DNA of 64,000 nt from JAGTVG01 sp942491935. Its GTDB lineage: Bacteria > Bacteroidota > Bacteroidia > Cytophagales > Cyclobacteriaceae. How positions within the stretch are numbered: the first letter of the stretch is position 1; every line of letters begins with the position of its first letter. Shown here one piece after another: positions 34,927-43,597 of the stretch. Location: positions 1-64,000 of the forward strand of contig CALOCZ010000003.1 in assembly GCA_942491935.1 (NCBI GenBank), given 5' to 3'. The notes beneath the pieces were generated by a model. That model was not told where the DNA came from. It did no database searches and saw nothing but the letters and a program-made list of their open reading frames with translations. Made by a program: the position numbers and the translations under genes.

Positions 34927-36156
34927 CTAAAGTTTTATAAATATCTTTTTCCTGTACAGGATATAAGTCGGTATATAGATGATCAGCATGTACATGACGG
35001 CATACATCAATGAGGCGAATTTAGCAGCCACTCCAATTCCTGTCATGTATTCCATAAATGTCCTGCTAAATGAGATCCCCCATAAACTGTCACGGTAAAA
35101 TACCAGCGTAAGCATTCCGGCCAGGACATATGCCGTAATGGCGTTTGCACCATAAACCCTGCCCAATCTTGTCCATTTCACATATCCCCATACATCGATG
35201 ATCAGGATACATGCAGCGAGGCCCATAGTTGCCAGTCCGCCTGTAAATAAAGCAAAGGAACTTGACCAGAGATTTTTATTAAGTGGGAAGATGTAACTCC
35301 ATAATTCCGCTACGAACAATAAGGAAAATCCAGTAAAAAACAGATAGCTCAGTTTTTTATATGGATCTTTTACAGTAAGCAATATTCTTCCAACCAGCAT
35401 TCCAATTATTGCTGTGGCCAGCGCTGGCAGGGTACTTAACAACCCTTCCGGATCCCATGTTCTCTCCCATAAATATCCAGGCACCAGGGCCCTGTCCATC
35501 CAGGCAGCCAGGTTCGTGCCGGGTTCAAAATTTGCGGCTATAAATCCATTTGATATTTTAGTTATTTCACCTATCGGTATTGTCCCGTCGGAACTAATTA
35601 CTGTTCCGGTGGCTAGTGCCTGATGGATCACTTCATCGATGGGTACAAGTACGAGGGCCATGACCAACCAGTACCCAATAAGTAGAGTCGCGGCAATACC
35701 TATCTGCTTTCTCCAGTCTGTGTTCAGGAATATGATAGCACCAAAAAGGAATACGACTGCAATTCTCGGCAATACGCCTACCCAGCGGATCTCAGCGACC
35801 AAACGGAATTCAAGAAAGTCAAATCGTCCGAAAACCCATAGAAAAATACCAACAGCATATATCTTAAAGGCCCGCCATATTATTTTCTTATAAATATCTT
35901 TTTTGGGGACTTTCGCCGCCATGCGCTTGGTATAGGCAAAGGAAATAGACACCCCCACGATAAAAATAAAGAAGGGAAAGATCAGGTCAGTCGCTGTAAT
36001 CCCGTGCCACTTTGCATGTAATAAGGGCGCATATACAGCATTCCACGATCCCGGATCATTGACGATCACCATGGCGGCAATTGTAAATCCCCTGAGTGCA
36101 TCTAATGAAATTAGTCTTTGTGTGGATATTTGCTTTGAAACGGATAAATCACTCAT
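34927..36156 (-). CDS. DUF5009/HGSNAT-like membrane acyltransferase (NagX-like)
   Basis: A 409-residue polytopic membrane protein with about ten helices. Near the N-terminus are SLDALRGFTIAAMVIVNDPG and HAKWHGITATDLIFPFFIFI, the signature of heparan-alpha-glucosaminide N-acetyltransferase-like DUF5009 proteins, including the NagX proteins linked to N-acetylglucosamine use. The His of HAKWHG is in the position of the catalytic His of the human enzyme. It is divergently paired with a GH20 hexosaminidase lipoprotein at 36272, so a joint role in amino-sugar use is likely. The exact reaction in bacteria is not established. Confidence 0.85.
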   Translation of the reverse strand: MSDLSVSKQISTQRLISLDALRGFTIAAMVIVNDPGSWNAVYAPLLHAKWHGITATDLIFPFFIFIVGVSISFAYTKRMAAKVPKKDIYKKIIWRAFKIYAVGIFLWVFGRFDFLEFRLVAEIRWVGVLPRIAVVFLFGAIIFLNTDWRKQIGIAATLLIGYWLVMALVLVPIDEVIHQALATGTVISSDGTIPIGEITKISNGFIAANFEPGTNLAAWMDRALVPGYLWERTWDPEGLLSTLPALATAIIGMLVGRILLTVKDPYKKLSYLFFTGFSLLFVAELWSYIFPLNKNLWSSSFALFTGGLATMGLAACILIIDVWGYVKWTRLGRVYGANAITAYVLAGMLTLVFYRDSLWGISFSRTFMEYMTGIGVAAKFASLMYAVMYMLIIYIPTYILYRKKIFIKL

Positions 36157-36271
36157 ATTAAAAAATTAGTTAAAGAATTATTCCGATAAAATAAAAACAG
36201 TGATAATATTGCATGGCCTCGAATCTACTAAATTTATTAAAATTGTTTCAAATTCCTTAATTTATAATCTA

Positions 36272-38881
36272 ATGAAAAGACCAATTTTTATACTTTCTCT
36301 ATTATTAATTATCCTGAATATGTGGAACTGTTCCACCAAGAAAAGCCAGGAAAATATGATCCCAAAAGAGGGAGAAATACAAGTTTCCTTTGAGTTGGTT
36401 AGCAACGACATTGCTGAAAGCGCAAAATTCCTGGCAAAATTTATACTGCAAAATAACAGTAAAACAACATTAGGTAACAATGGATGGACGATGTATTATA
36501 ATATGGTTACCAGGTTGCCTATTCCCGAGTCGATTCCCGATATAGTACGAATAGAGCAGATCAATGGTGATTTTTACAGAATGGCACCCACCGAAAAATT
36601 TATCCTTGATCCGGGAGAAACAATCGAAATTCCATTTGAAGGTGAGGCCTGGATGATTAAAAAATCCGATGTTCCTTCTGGCGTGTATTTTGTATTTGTT
36701 GATTCTGAGGGAAATGAAATCAACAGAGTTCCTGTGAATGACATAAAGATCCTTCCATTTACAAAAGCGGAACAGATCAACAGGCATCGCGATGATCAAA
36801 CACCCATTCCTACAGCTGAATGGCAATTCAATCAGAATAAAAAGCTGAAAATCCTGGATAAAACTGAACTGATACAGATCATCCCGACACCTGTCCAAAT
36901 TGTTGAAAAGGAAGAAATGGTAAAACTGGGAGGAAACCTGATGGTTCATCATCAGCCCGACCTGAAAAGTGAAGCCTCCCTCCTTGCAGATCAATTGGGT
37001 AAGCTCATGGGGAAGCGACCGATGGTAATGGAAAGCCAGGTTTCAGGACCCAATATTATTAGCCTAAAGACCGGTCAGGTTAAGGTCAATGCAGTTGATA
37101 AAGAAGCCTATAGCCTGGAAATAGATCCTGACAAAGGGGTAATAATTACTGGAAGTGATCCTGCAGGAGTTTTTTATGGAACACAAAGCCTGATCGCTTT
37201 ATTGCCTATCGAATCCTTTTCTTCAGCCCAAGCCATTATTGAATTAAAAAGTTTGAATATCTCCGACGCACCTGCTTTCGGGTACAGGGGAATGCATTTT
37301 GATGTTGGGAGAAATTTCCAGACAAAAGAGACAGTCATGAAATTCCTGGATATAATGGCCTATTATAAAATGAATGTCTTCCATTTTCATATTACAGATG
37401 ATGAAGGCTGGAGACTAGAGATAGAGGAATTACCTGAGCTAACTCAAATTGGAGCATTCCGGGGTCATACGCTGGATGATTCTGAATACCTCGCGCCAGC
37501 TTACGGTTCAGGGGCATTCCCTGATCCTGAAATATCATACGGGAGTGGATTCTATACCAGGCAGGATTTTATTGAGATCTTACAATTTGCTGCGGCGAGG
37601 CATATTGAGGTAATCCCGGAGGTGAATATGCCAGGACACGCCAGGGCTGCAATAAAAGCGATGGAATACAGGTACAGAAAGTTGATGGAGGAAGGGAAAA
37701 AAGAAGAAGCAGAAAAGTACCTGTTGTCGGATCCGGATGATCAATCCGAATATTCATCTGCTCAATTATACAATGACAATATTATATGTGTATGTAAGGA
37801 TGCACCATATACTTTTTATGAAACAGTTGTTGATGATATCATAGAGATCTATAAGGAAGCCGGATTGACATTAAAGACGCTGCATACTGGCGGGGATGAG
37901 GTACCTTCTGGATCCTGGGAAAAATCACCCCTATGTAATGATCTTTTGGAGCAGAATCCGGAAATTTCCAATTACCGCAACCTCCAACCCTATTTCTTTG
38001 GTCGAATTTCAGAAATTCTTAAAGCACGTAACCTGACCATAGCGGGGTGGGAAGAAGTCGCGATGTCTTTTTTTCCCGATGGCACCTGGGAAGCCAATGC
38101 AGAGTTTGCCGGCCAGAATGTGTTGCCTTATGTCTGGAACAGCATTTGGGGGAACCAGGAACTTGGATACAGGCTGGCCAATGGCGGTTACCCTGTAATA
38201 CTGTGCAACGTCAATAATTTTTATTTTGATTTTGGCTATAATAAAGATCCGGAAGAACCGGGAGGATACTGGGGCGGATTCAATGACACAAAAAAAGCCT
38301 TCAGTTTTATCCCATACGATCTGTACAAATCAATTAAAGTCAATACAATGGGTCACGAATTCGATCCAATTAAAGACTTTGAGAATCTGGAGAGGCTTAG
38401 CCCTGAAGGATTTAAAAACATAGTAGGACTTCAGGGTCAGCTCTGGAGTGAAACGATCAAAGGTCCGGATATGCTCGAATATTACAGCTTGCCCAAAATG
38501 CTTGGATTGGCTGAAAGGGCATGGCAGGGTACGCCATCATGGGCTTCTATTGAGAACGTATCTAAGCGGGATGCCGCACTCGAAAAGGCCTGGAATGTTT
38601 TTGCAAACACCATTGCTCAACGTGAGTTTGCAAGACTGGACCACTTATTTAATGGATATAATTATCGAATAGCGCCCCCTGGTGCTGTAATAAATAATGG
38701 AAAACTGGAGGCAAATTCTTCTTTCCCCGGAATGTCTATAAGATATACCACTGACGGAAATGAACCGGATAAGAATTCAGCCCTTTATGAAGGCCCCATT
38801 GAGGTAAATGGATCGGTAAAGTTGAAGACATTTAATCAGACAGGAAGAGGTAGTAGAACAATTCTCGTCAATATGCCATAA
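36272..38881 (+). CDS. GH20 beta-N-acetylhexosaminidase lipoprotein
   Basis: Exoglycosidase that removes terminal beta-linked N-acetylglucosamine or N-acetylgalactosamine by substrate-assisted catalysis. From ATG 36272 it is 869 residues. It has a lipoprotein signal (LLIILNMWNC), a CHB_HEX-type N-terminal domain (FELVSNDIAESAKFLAKFIL), and a GH20 N-terminal alpha/beta domain (VITG-like, ITGSDPAGVFYGTQSLIAL). The barrel begins GYRGMHFDVGRNF and carries the catalytic pair D542-E543 in HTGGDEVPSGSW. The C-terminal Fn3-like domain has IRYTTDGNEPDKNSALYEGP. A longer frame from 36200 would bury the lipobox, so I chose 36272. Its divergent partner is the NagX-like gene. Confidence 0.95.
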   Translation: MKRPIFILSLLLIILNMWNCSTKKSQENMIPKEGEIQVSFELVSNDIAESAKFLAKFILQNNSKTTLGNNGWTMYYNMVTRLPIPESIPDIVRIEQINGDFYRMAPTEKFILDPGETIEIPFEGEAWMIKKSDVPSGVYFVFVDSEGNEINRVPVNDIKILPFTKAEQINRHRDDQTPIPTAEWQFNQNKKLKILDKTELIQIIPTPVQIVEKEEMVKLGGNLMVHHQPDLKSEASLLADQLGKLMGKRPMVMESQVSGPNIISLKTGQVKVNAVDKEAYSLEIDPDKGVIITGSDPAGVFYGTQSLIALLPIESFSSAQAIIELKSLNISDAPAFGYRGMHFDVGRNFQTKETVMKFLDIMAYYKMNVFHFHITDDEGWRLEIEELPELTQIGAFRGHTLDDSEYLAPAYGSGAFPDPEISYGSGFYTRQDFIEILQFAAARHIEVIPEVNMPGHARAAIKAMEYRYRKLMEEGKKEEAEKYLLSDPDDQSEYSSAQLYNDNIICVCKDAPYTFYETVVDDIIEIYKEAGLTLKTLHTGGDEVPSGSWEKSPLCNDLLEQNPEISNYRNLQPYFFGRISEILKARNLTIAGWEEVAMSFFPDGTWEANAEFAGQNVLPYVWNSIWGNQELGYRLANGGYPVILCNVNNFYFDFGYNKDPEEPGGYWGGFNDTKKAFSFIPYDLYKSIKVNTMGHEFDPIKDFENLERLSPEGFKNIVGLQGQLWSETIKGPDMLEYYSLPKMLGLAERAWQGTPSWASIENVSKRDAALEKAWNVFANTIAQREFARLDHLFNGYNYRIAPPGAVINNGKLEANSSFPGMSIRYTTDGNEPDKNSALYEGPIEVNGSVKLKTFNQTGRGSRTILVNMP

Positions 38882-39434
38882 TTAAACAAAGGATACATTC
38901 GAGTGGATTCAAAGTTTCTAAATTTAAGATCTGTTCTTAATAAAGATCTGTAATTTATAGAGATCTGCTGCTCAGTATATATAGGTATCATAGGAGGAAT
39001 GAAAGGTCTTTCCATATGTGCACTTGGTGTATTGGCTTAGTCCGACCCATATAAGCGAATCATTAAATTCAAGCCCAATAAGCATTTCAGTATATATTTC
39101 TCATACACCTGTTTAATACCATGATCTTTTAGTAGATCTTTTATCCATTATTTCTAAGCGAATTAAAATTCCTGGTTCCCCTTAAATCTAATTTTACAAA
39201 TCATAATTTCACCAGACCTGCCTGATTTAAAAATTATTTTGTTTAATTTTTTATATGTTATATTCTACGCTATTGGCATTTTTTCATATTATTTAATTAT
39301 TTGTTTAATTTTTTACTATATTTGTTAAACATTTTTAAATCTTTCGCGTTTACTATACAAACAAATCTTTTAATAGACCGAATTAAGAAATATTTCTATT
39401 AACAAATGTCCAATAATTAAAAACTTATAAAAAA
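38882..39434. other. Long AT-rich leader/intergenic region before the fasciclin gene
   Basis: No gene supported in 553 bases. A TATATTTG at 39317-39324 matches the Bacteroidota -7 consensus TAnnTTTG, but no -33 TTTG lies at the usual distance, so the promoter call is weak. If used, it gives a leader of about 105 bases. A three-copy AGATCTG repeat at 38927-38977 is listed separately. Confidence 0.45.
38927..38977. repeat. Three AGATCTG words at exact 17-bp period
   Basis: AGATCTG begins at 38927, 38944 and 38961, each followed by ten variable AT-rich bases. The core AGATCT is a palindrome, so the array looks like iterated binding sites on nearly alternate helix faces. It lies 46 bases past the GH20 stop, far upstream of the fasciclin gene. 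Function unknown. Confidence 0.6.
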
Positions 39435-41261
39435 ATGAAAAACTTAAAAAAACTTTTAAAAAGCACAATGATGGTGGCCATGGCTGTAGCGATGCTCACC
39501 TTTGCAGGTTGTAAGGATGATGATGATCCACAGCCTGGCACAGGTAACGACATTATGGATGTTGCAAGAGCGACACCCGTACTCAGCACCTTAGTAACTG
39601 CCATAGAAACGGCAGGTCTTTCAAGTACGCTTAAGGGAGATGGTCCTTTTACCGTTTTCGCACCAACCAATGCAGCTTTTGACAATTTACCTGATGGCGT
39701 ATTGGATGATTTATTAGCGAATCCTGACATCTTAGCTCAAGTACTTCAGTATCACGTGGTTGCAGGTAAGGTAATGTCAGCTGACGTTTCTACAGGTTCT
39801 GTACCTACTTTATTGAGTGGAGCTTCGATTGATGTTGTTGTAGATGGAACACAAATCACGTTAAATGACCTTTCAAATGTGATAGGTGCGGACGTAGACG
39901 CTTCAAATGGAGTTGTTCATCTGATCGATGAGGTTTTGATACCACCTACAATTGAGCTTCCTAAGGACAATATTGTTGAAATTGCTCAGGCAACGCCGGA
40001 ATTAAGTAGTCTTGTTACTATTTTAACCAAGTTCCCTGATCTGGTTACTGCATTAAGTTCAGATGGTACATACACAGTTTTCGCCCCAACAAATGACGCT
40101 TTCGCCGCATTGTTGACAGCAATCGGTCAGACTAGTGTTGACGATGTTCCGGAATCTGTATTACGTAGTATTTTAGAGTATCATGTCATATCAACTGCTG
40201 TAGTCATGTCAGGAGATCTTTCTGATGGTCAGACAGCAGAAGCATTATCAGGTGAGACGATCACAGTTGAAATTGATGGAACAGATGTCTTCATCAGCGG
40301 TGCAAAAGTTGTTCTCCCGGATGTAGAAGCTAGCAATGGTGTTGTTCATGTTGTTGAGAATGTTATGGTTCCACCTTCAATTGTTCCGATTGTAGGTACA
40401 ATAGTAGCTCCAGCATATTTTAACAAAGACTTTACAGTTCTGATCAGTGCGGTTTTGGCAGCTGATGAGGATATATTATCTGTACTCTTGAGTAATGGTC
40501 CAAGTAATAACGGATTGACTTTATTTGCTCCAACAAATGACGCTTTTGCAGCTGCTGGAATAACTACGCTTCCTGATGGAGCTACAGTTAGTGCAGTTCT
40601 TAAGTATCACGTTATTGATGCCACAGTAATGGCCGCTGACTTACCGACGACTGGTACAGGTGCGTCTGCAGTGACTTCTCTCGGTGGAGATTTCTACCTG
40701 ACAAATAAAGGAGGTGGTGTTTTCATAAATGGTAATTCTCAAGTTGTTTCTACAGATATTGATGGTTCTAATGGTGTGGTTCATGTAATAAACAGAACTT
40801 TAATTCCACCATCAAGCAATGTAGTTGAAATAGCTCAAAGTTTCGATCCTGATGAGTTCACACAGTTGGTAGCTGCTTTAGCGAGAACTTCGGGTCAAGA
40901 TACTGATCTGCTTGCAGCATTAAGCGGAGACGGTGCATTCACAGTATTTGCACCAACCGATGCCGCTTTTGAAGCATTATATACTGCACTTAATGTAGCT
41001 TCAGTAGACGAAATTCCTTTGGAAACCTTAACTGCTGTTCTTCAGCATCACGTTATAGCGACTCCAAAAGTATTCTCTTCTGACCTCGAATCCGGAGATG
41101 TACCAACACTTAATGGCGATATTACAATAGATGCTACTGCTGGTACTATCACTGATGGATCAGGTGAAGTTGCTAACCTGGCTGATGCTGCCTTCCTGGA
41201 TGTATTGGGAACAAATGGCGTAATTCATGTAATTGACAAAGTACTTATACCTGCTCCTTAG
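39435..41261 (+). CDS. Four-repeat fasciclin (FAS1) lipoprotein
   Basis: Surface or periplasmic adhesion-type protein. The 608 residues start with a lipoprotein signal (AVAMLTFAGC, then KDDDD). Four FAS1 domains follow, beginning near IMDVARATPVLSTL, IVEIAQATPELSSL, APAYFNKDFTVLIS and VVEIAQSFDPDEFT. Each has the FTVFAPTNxAF motif (GPFTVFAPTNAAF, GTYTVFAPTNDAF, GLTLFAPTNDAF, GAFTVFAPTDAAF), a YHV motif and a closing NGVVHVI-type motif. The codon usage is more T-rich at third positions than in neighbouring genes, and it has a strong terminator, which together suggest high expression. It is a single-gene unit. Confidence 0.95.
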   Translation: MKNLKKLLKSTMMVAMAVAMLTFAGCKDDDDPQPGTGNDIMDVARATPVLSTLVTAIETAGLSSTLKGDGPFTVFAPTNAAFDNLPDGVLDDLLANPDILAQVLQYHVVAGKVMSADVSTGSVPTLLSGASIDVVVDGTQITLNDLSNVIGADVDASNGVVHLIDEVLIPPTIELPKDNIVEIAQATPELSSLVTILTKFPDLVTALSSDGTYTVFAPTNDAFAALLTAIGQTSVDDVPESVLRSILEYHVISTAVVMSGDLSDGQTAEALSGETITVEIDGTDVFISGAKVVLPDVEASNGVVHVVENVMVPPSIVPIVGTIVAPAYFNKDFTVLISAVLAADEDILSVLLSNGPSNNGLTLFAPTNDAFAAAGITTLPDGATVSAVLKYHVIDATVMAADLPTTGTGASAVTSLGGDFYLTNKGGGVFINGNSQVVSTDIDGSNGVVHVINRTLIPPSSNVVEIAQSFDPDEFTQLVAALARTSGQDTDLLAALSGDGAFTVFAPTDAAFEALYTALNVASVDEIPLETLTAVLQHHVIATPKVFSSDLESGDVPTLNGDITIDATAGTITDGSGEVANLADAAFLDVLGTNGVIHVIDKVLIPAP

Positions 41262-41287
41262 GTAGTTGGGTATTTGTTTGATAGATT

Positions 41288-41330
41288 CCCGCCGGTTTGC
41301 TTATGGCATACACCGGCGGGATTTTTTTTG
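41288..41330 (+). terminator. Strong rho-independent terminator after the fasciclin gene
   Basis: CCCGCCGGT pairs perfectly with ACCGGCGGG around a loop of about 15 bases, followed by ATTTTTTTTG. It is the clearest terminator of the Bacteroidota part. Confidence 0.93.
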
Positions 41331-41408
41331 TTTACCCACATAAGGAATTGCCGATGTTGTCACATGCCTGAATAGATTGTATATTTATTCAATAATTTTT
41401 TTTAGCAT

Positions 41409-42839
41409 ATGATAAGTATTGAAGAATTCCGCGAACATGCACACGAGCTGGTCGATTGGATGGCCGATTATTACAGCACAATTGATAAGTTCCCTGTTAA
41501 ATCTAAAATAAAACCGGGAGATATCCTCAAACAGATCCCAGATACCGCTCCGGCACAGGGAGAACCCATGGCCAGGATCTTTGAAGATTTCAAAGATATA
41601 ATTATGCCGGGGATCACGCACTGGCAAAATCCTAAATGGTTTGCCTATTTTCAGGCCAATTCCAGTTATCCATCCGTTCTGGCTGAAATGCTTACTGCCA
41701 CCCTGGCAACCCAGTGTATGGTATGGGAAACTTCGCCCGCGGCCGCTGAACTTGAAGAGAAAATGATGGTTTGGCTGAAAGAACTCATGGGCCTTCCTGA
41801 ACATTTTGAAGGCGTTATACAGGATACAGCTTCTACTGCCACACTATGTGCATTTCTTTCCGCCAGAGAGAAAGCCAGCGGGTATGAGATAAATAAAAAG
41901 GGTTTCAATGGGGATGAAAATTATAGGATCTATTGTTCCACAGAAACACATTCCTCCATCGATAAGGCAATCCGGATAGCCGGGCTTGGCGACCAGAACC
42001 TGGTAAAAGTTGAAGTGGATGAAAAGCTTGCAATGAACCCAGATACTCTGAATGAAGTAATTACGAAGGATATCAAGGCAGGGAAAAAACCACTATGTGT
42101 AGTCGCAACAATAGGAACTACAGGGACTATGGCCATTGATCCGCTGAGAAAAATAGCTGAGATCACTCAAAAATATAAAATATGGCTACATGTCGATGCA
42201 GCTTATGCCGGTTCGGCCATGATTCTCCCTGAATACCGATGGATGATCGAAGGTCTGGAGCATGCCGACAGTTATGTATTTAATCCACATAAATGGCTAT
42301 TTACAAATTTCGATCTCTCTGCCTATTATGTAAAAGATAAAGATGCACTTATCCGTACCTTCTCAATAATGCCAGAGTACCTGAAAACTCAGGTCGACCA
42401 AAAAGTGAATAATTACCGGGACTGGGGTATACAGCTGGGCAGAAGGTTCAGGGCTTTGAAGCTCTGGTTCGTACTCAGAAACTTTGGGGCTGAAGAATTA
42501 AAAAACCGGATTAAAAAACATATTGACATGGTTCAGGACTTGATCATAGAAATTAAAAATGATCCGGAATTCGAACTTATGACAGAAAATCCACTGAATA
42601 TGATCTGTTTCAGGTTTCATCCTGTTAGTATTAAGGACGAAACCACCCTAAATGACATGAATGAAAAGATCCTTCAGAAAATTAACGCCACAGGGGAAAC
42701 ATTCCTTACCCATACAAGGATCAATGATGCTTATGTTATTCGCCTGGTAGCCGGGCAGACATACCTGGAACAGAAACACCTCCGGGATGTGTGGAACTTA
42801 ATTAGAGAAAGCTGCTATAATATATACCAGAATGAATAA
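41409..42839 (+). CDS. PLP-dependent aromatic amino acid decarboxylase family protein (group II)
   Basis: Fold type I decarboxylase releasing CO2 from an aromatic or related amino acid. The 476-residue protein has HWQNPKWFAYFQANSSYPSV for the substrate region and the HVDAAYAGSA motif with the PLP-binding Asp. The Schiff-base lysine is K295 in FNPHKWLF. RRFRALKLWFVLRNFG and the C-terminal HTRINDAYVIRLVAG follow. The match with DOPA/tryptophan/phenylalanine decarboxylases is strong, but the substrate is unproven. Its stop codon overlaps the start of the TrmH-like gene by eight bases, so the two are translationally coupled. Confidence 0.92.
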   Translation: MISIEEFREHAHELVDWMADYYSTIDKFPVKSKIKPGDILKQIPDTAPAQGEPMARIFEDFKDIIMPGITHWQNPKWFAYFQANSSYPSVLAEMLTATLATQCMVWETSPAAAELEEKMMVWLKELMGLPEHFEGVIQDTASTATLCAFLSAREKASGYEINKKGFNGDENYRIYCSTETHSSIDKAIRIAGLGDQNLVKVEVDEKLAMNPDTLNEVITKDIKAGKKPLCVVATIGTTGTMAIDPLRKIAEITQKYKIWLHVDAAYAGSAMILPEYRWMIEGLEHADSYVFNPHKWLFTNFDLSAYYVKDKDALIRTFSIMPEYLKTQVDQKVNNYRDWGIQLGRRFRALKLWFVLRNFGAEELKNRIKKHIDMVQDLIIEIKNDPEFELMTENPLNMICFRFHPVSIKDETTLNDMNEKILQKINATGETFLTHTRINDAYVIRLVAGQTYLEQKHLRDVWNLIRESCYNIYQNE

Positions 42840-43536
42840 GATTAAGGAATATCTGGGCCAGATAGAAGATAAAAATGCACTGTTACAATATCTTCGGAAT
42901 TATATGACTGAAGAGAGAAGTATCAGATTTCAAGAGGTACTCAAATTTCGTACCCGCCATTTTACAGTTGCTGTAGAAGACGTTTATAAGGAGAGAAATG
43001 CAAGTGCAATTGTTCGGACGGCAGATTGCTTTGGCATACAGGATGTTCACATCATTGAAAACCAAAATGAATACCAGATTTCAGAAAACATTTCAAAAGG
43101 GGCAGAAAAATGGATTAATGTGCATATTTACGATCACAGATCAAATAATTCCGAGGCATGCATGTCAGATTTAAAAAGTAAAGGCTACCAGATCATTGCT
43201 ACCTTACCGCATGCTTCCGGATCAGGACCCGATGATTTCGACATTTCATGCAAATCAGCATTTTTCCTGGGAGGTGAAAAAGATGGTCTGACGGACGAGG
43301 TGCTTAAGAAAGCCGACGGATACATTAAAATTCCCATGCATGGATTTACTGAAAGTTATAATATCTCCGTAGCCGGTGCTTTGCTGTTGTACAACCTCAC
43401 AAGGCGCTTGCATCGATCGGAAATCAATTGGAGACTTTCTGAGGCTGAACAACTGGCACTTCAACTGGACTGGACTATTAAAACCATTGCGAGTTCAGAA
43501 AATCTTATTAAAAAATACCTTGAGAATCAAGTTTGA
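42832..43536 (+). CDS. trmH: TrmH-like (SpoU) tRNA/rRNA 2'-O-methyltransferase
   Basis: SPOUT-class enzyme that methylates a ribose 2'-OH, most like TrmH acting on tRNA guanosine-18. The 234 residues contain the SpoU motifs: RNASAIVRTADCFGIQDVHI (motif 1), FFLGGEKDGLTDEVL (motif 2) and IPMHGFTESYNISVAGALLL (motif 3). An N-terminal extension RTRHFTVAVEDVY is typical of TrmH. The ATG lies inside the end of the decarboxylase gene. Target specificity is inferred from similarity only. Confidence 0.92.
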   Translation: MNKIKEYLGQIEDKNALLQYLRNYMTEERSIRFQEVLKFRTRHFTVAVEDVYKERNASAIVRTADCFGIQDVHIIENQNEYQISENISKGAEKWINVHIYDHRSNNSEACMSDLKSKGYQIIATLPHASGSGPDDFDISCKSAFFLGGEKDGLTDEVLKKADGYIKIPMHGFTESYNISVAGALLLYNLTRRLHRSEINWRLSEAEQLALQLDWTIKTIASSENLIKKYLENQV

Positions 43537-43597
43537 ATTAGAATATATAAAGTTTATTGGTTTACCTTTAAGTATCTGTCCCCTTTGATTTAATATC

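Noticed and set aside
39294..39324. Full Bacteroidota promoter before the fasciclin gene
   Set aside because: Only the -7 TATATTTG is clear; the nearest TTTG is 13 bases upstream, outside the usual 19-21.
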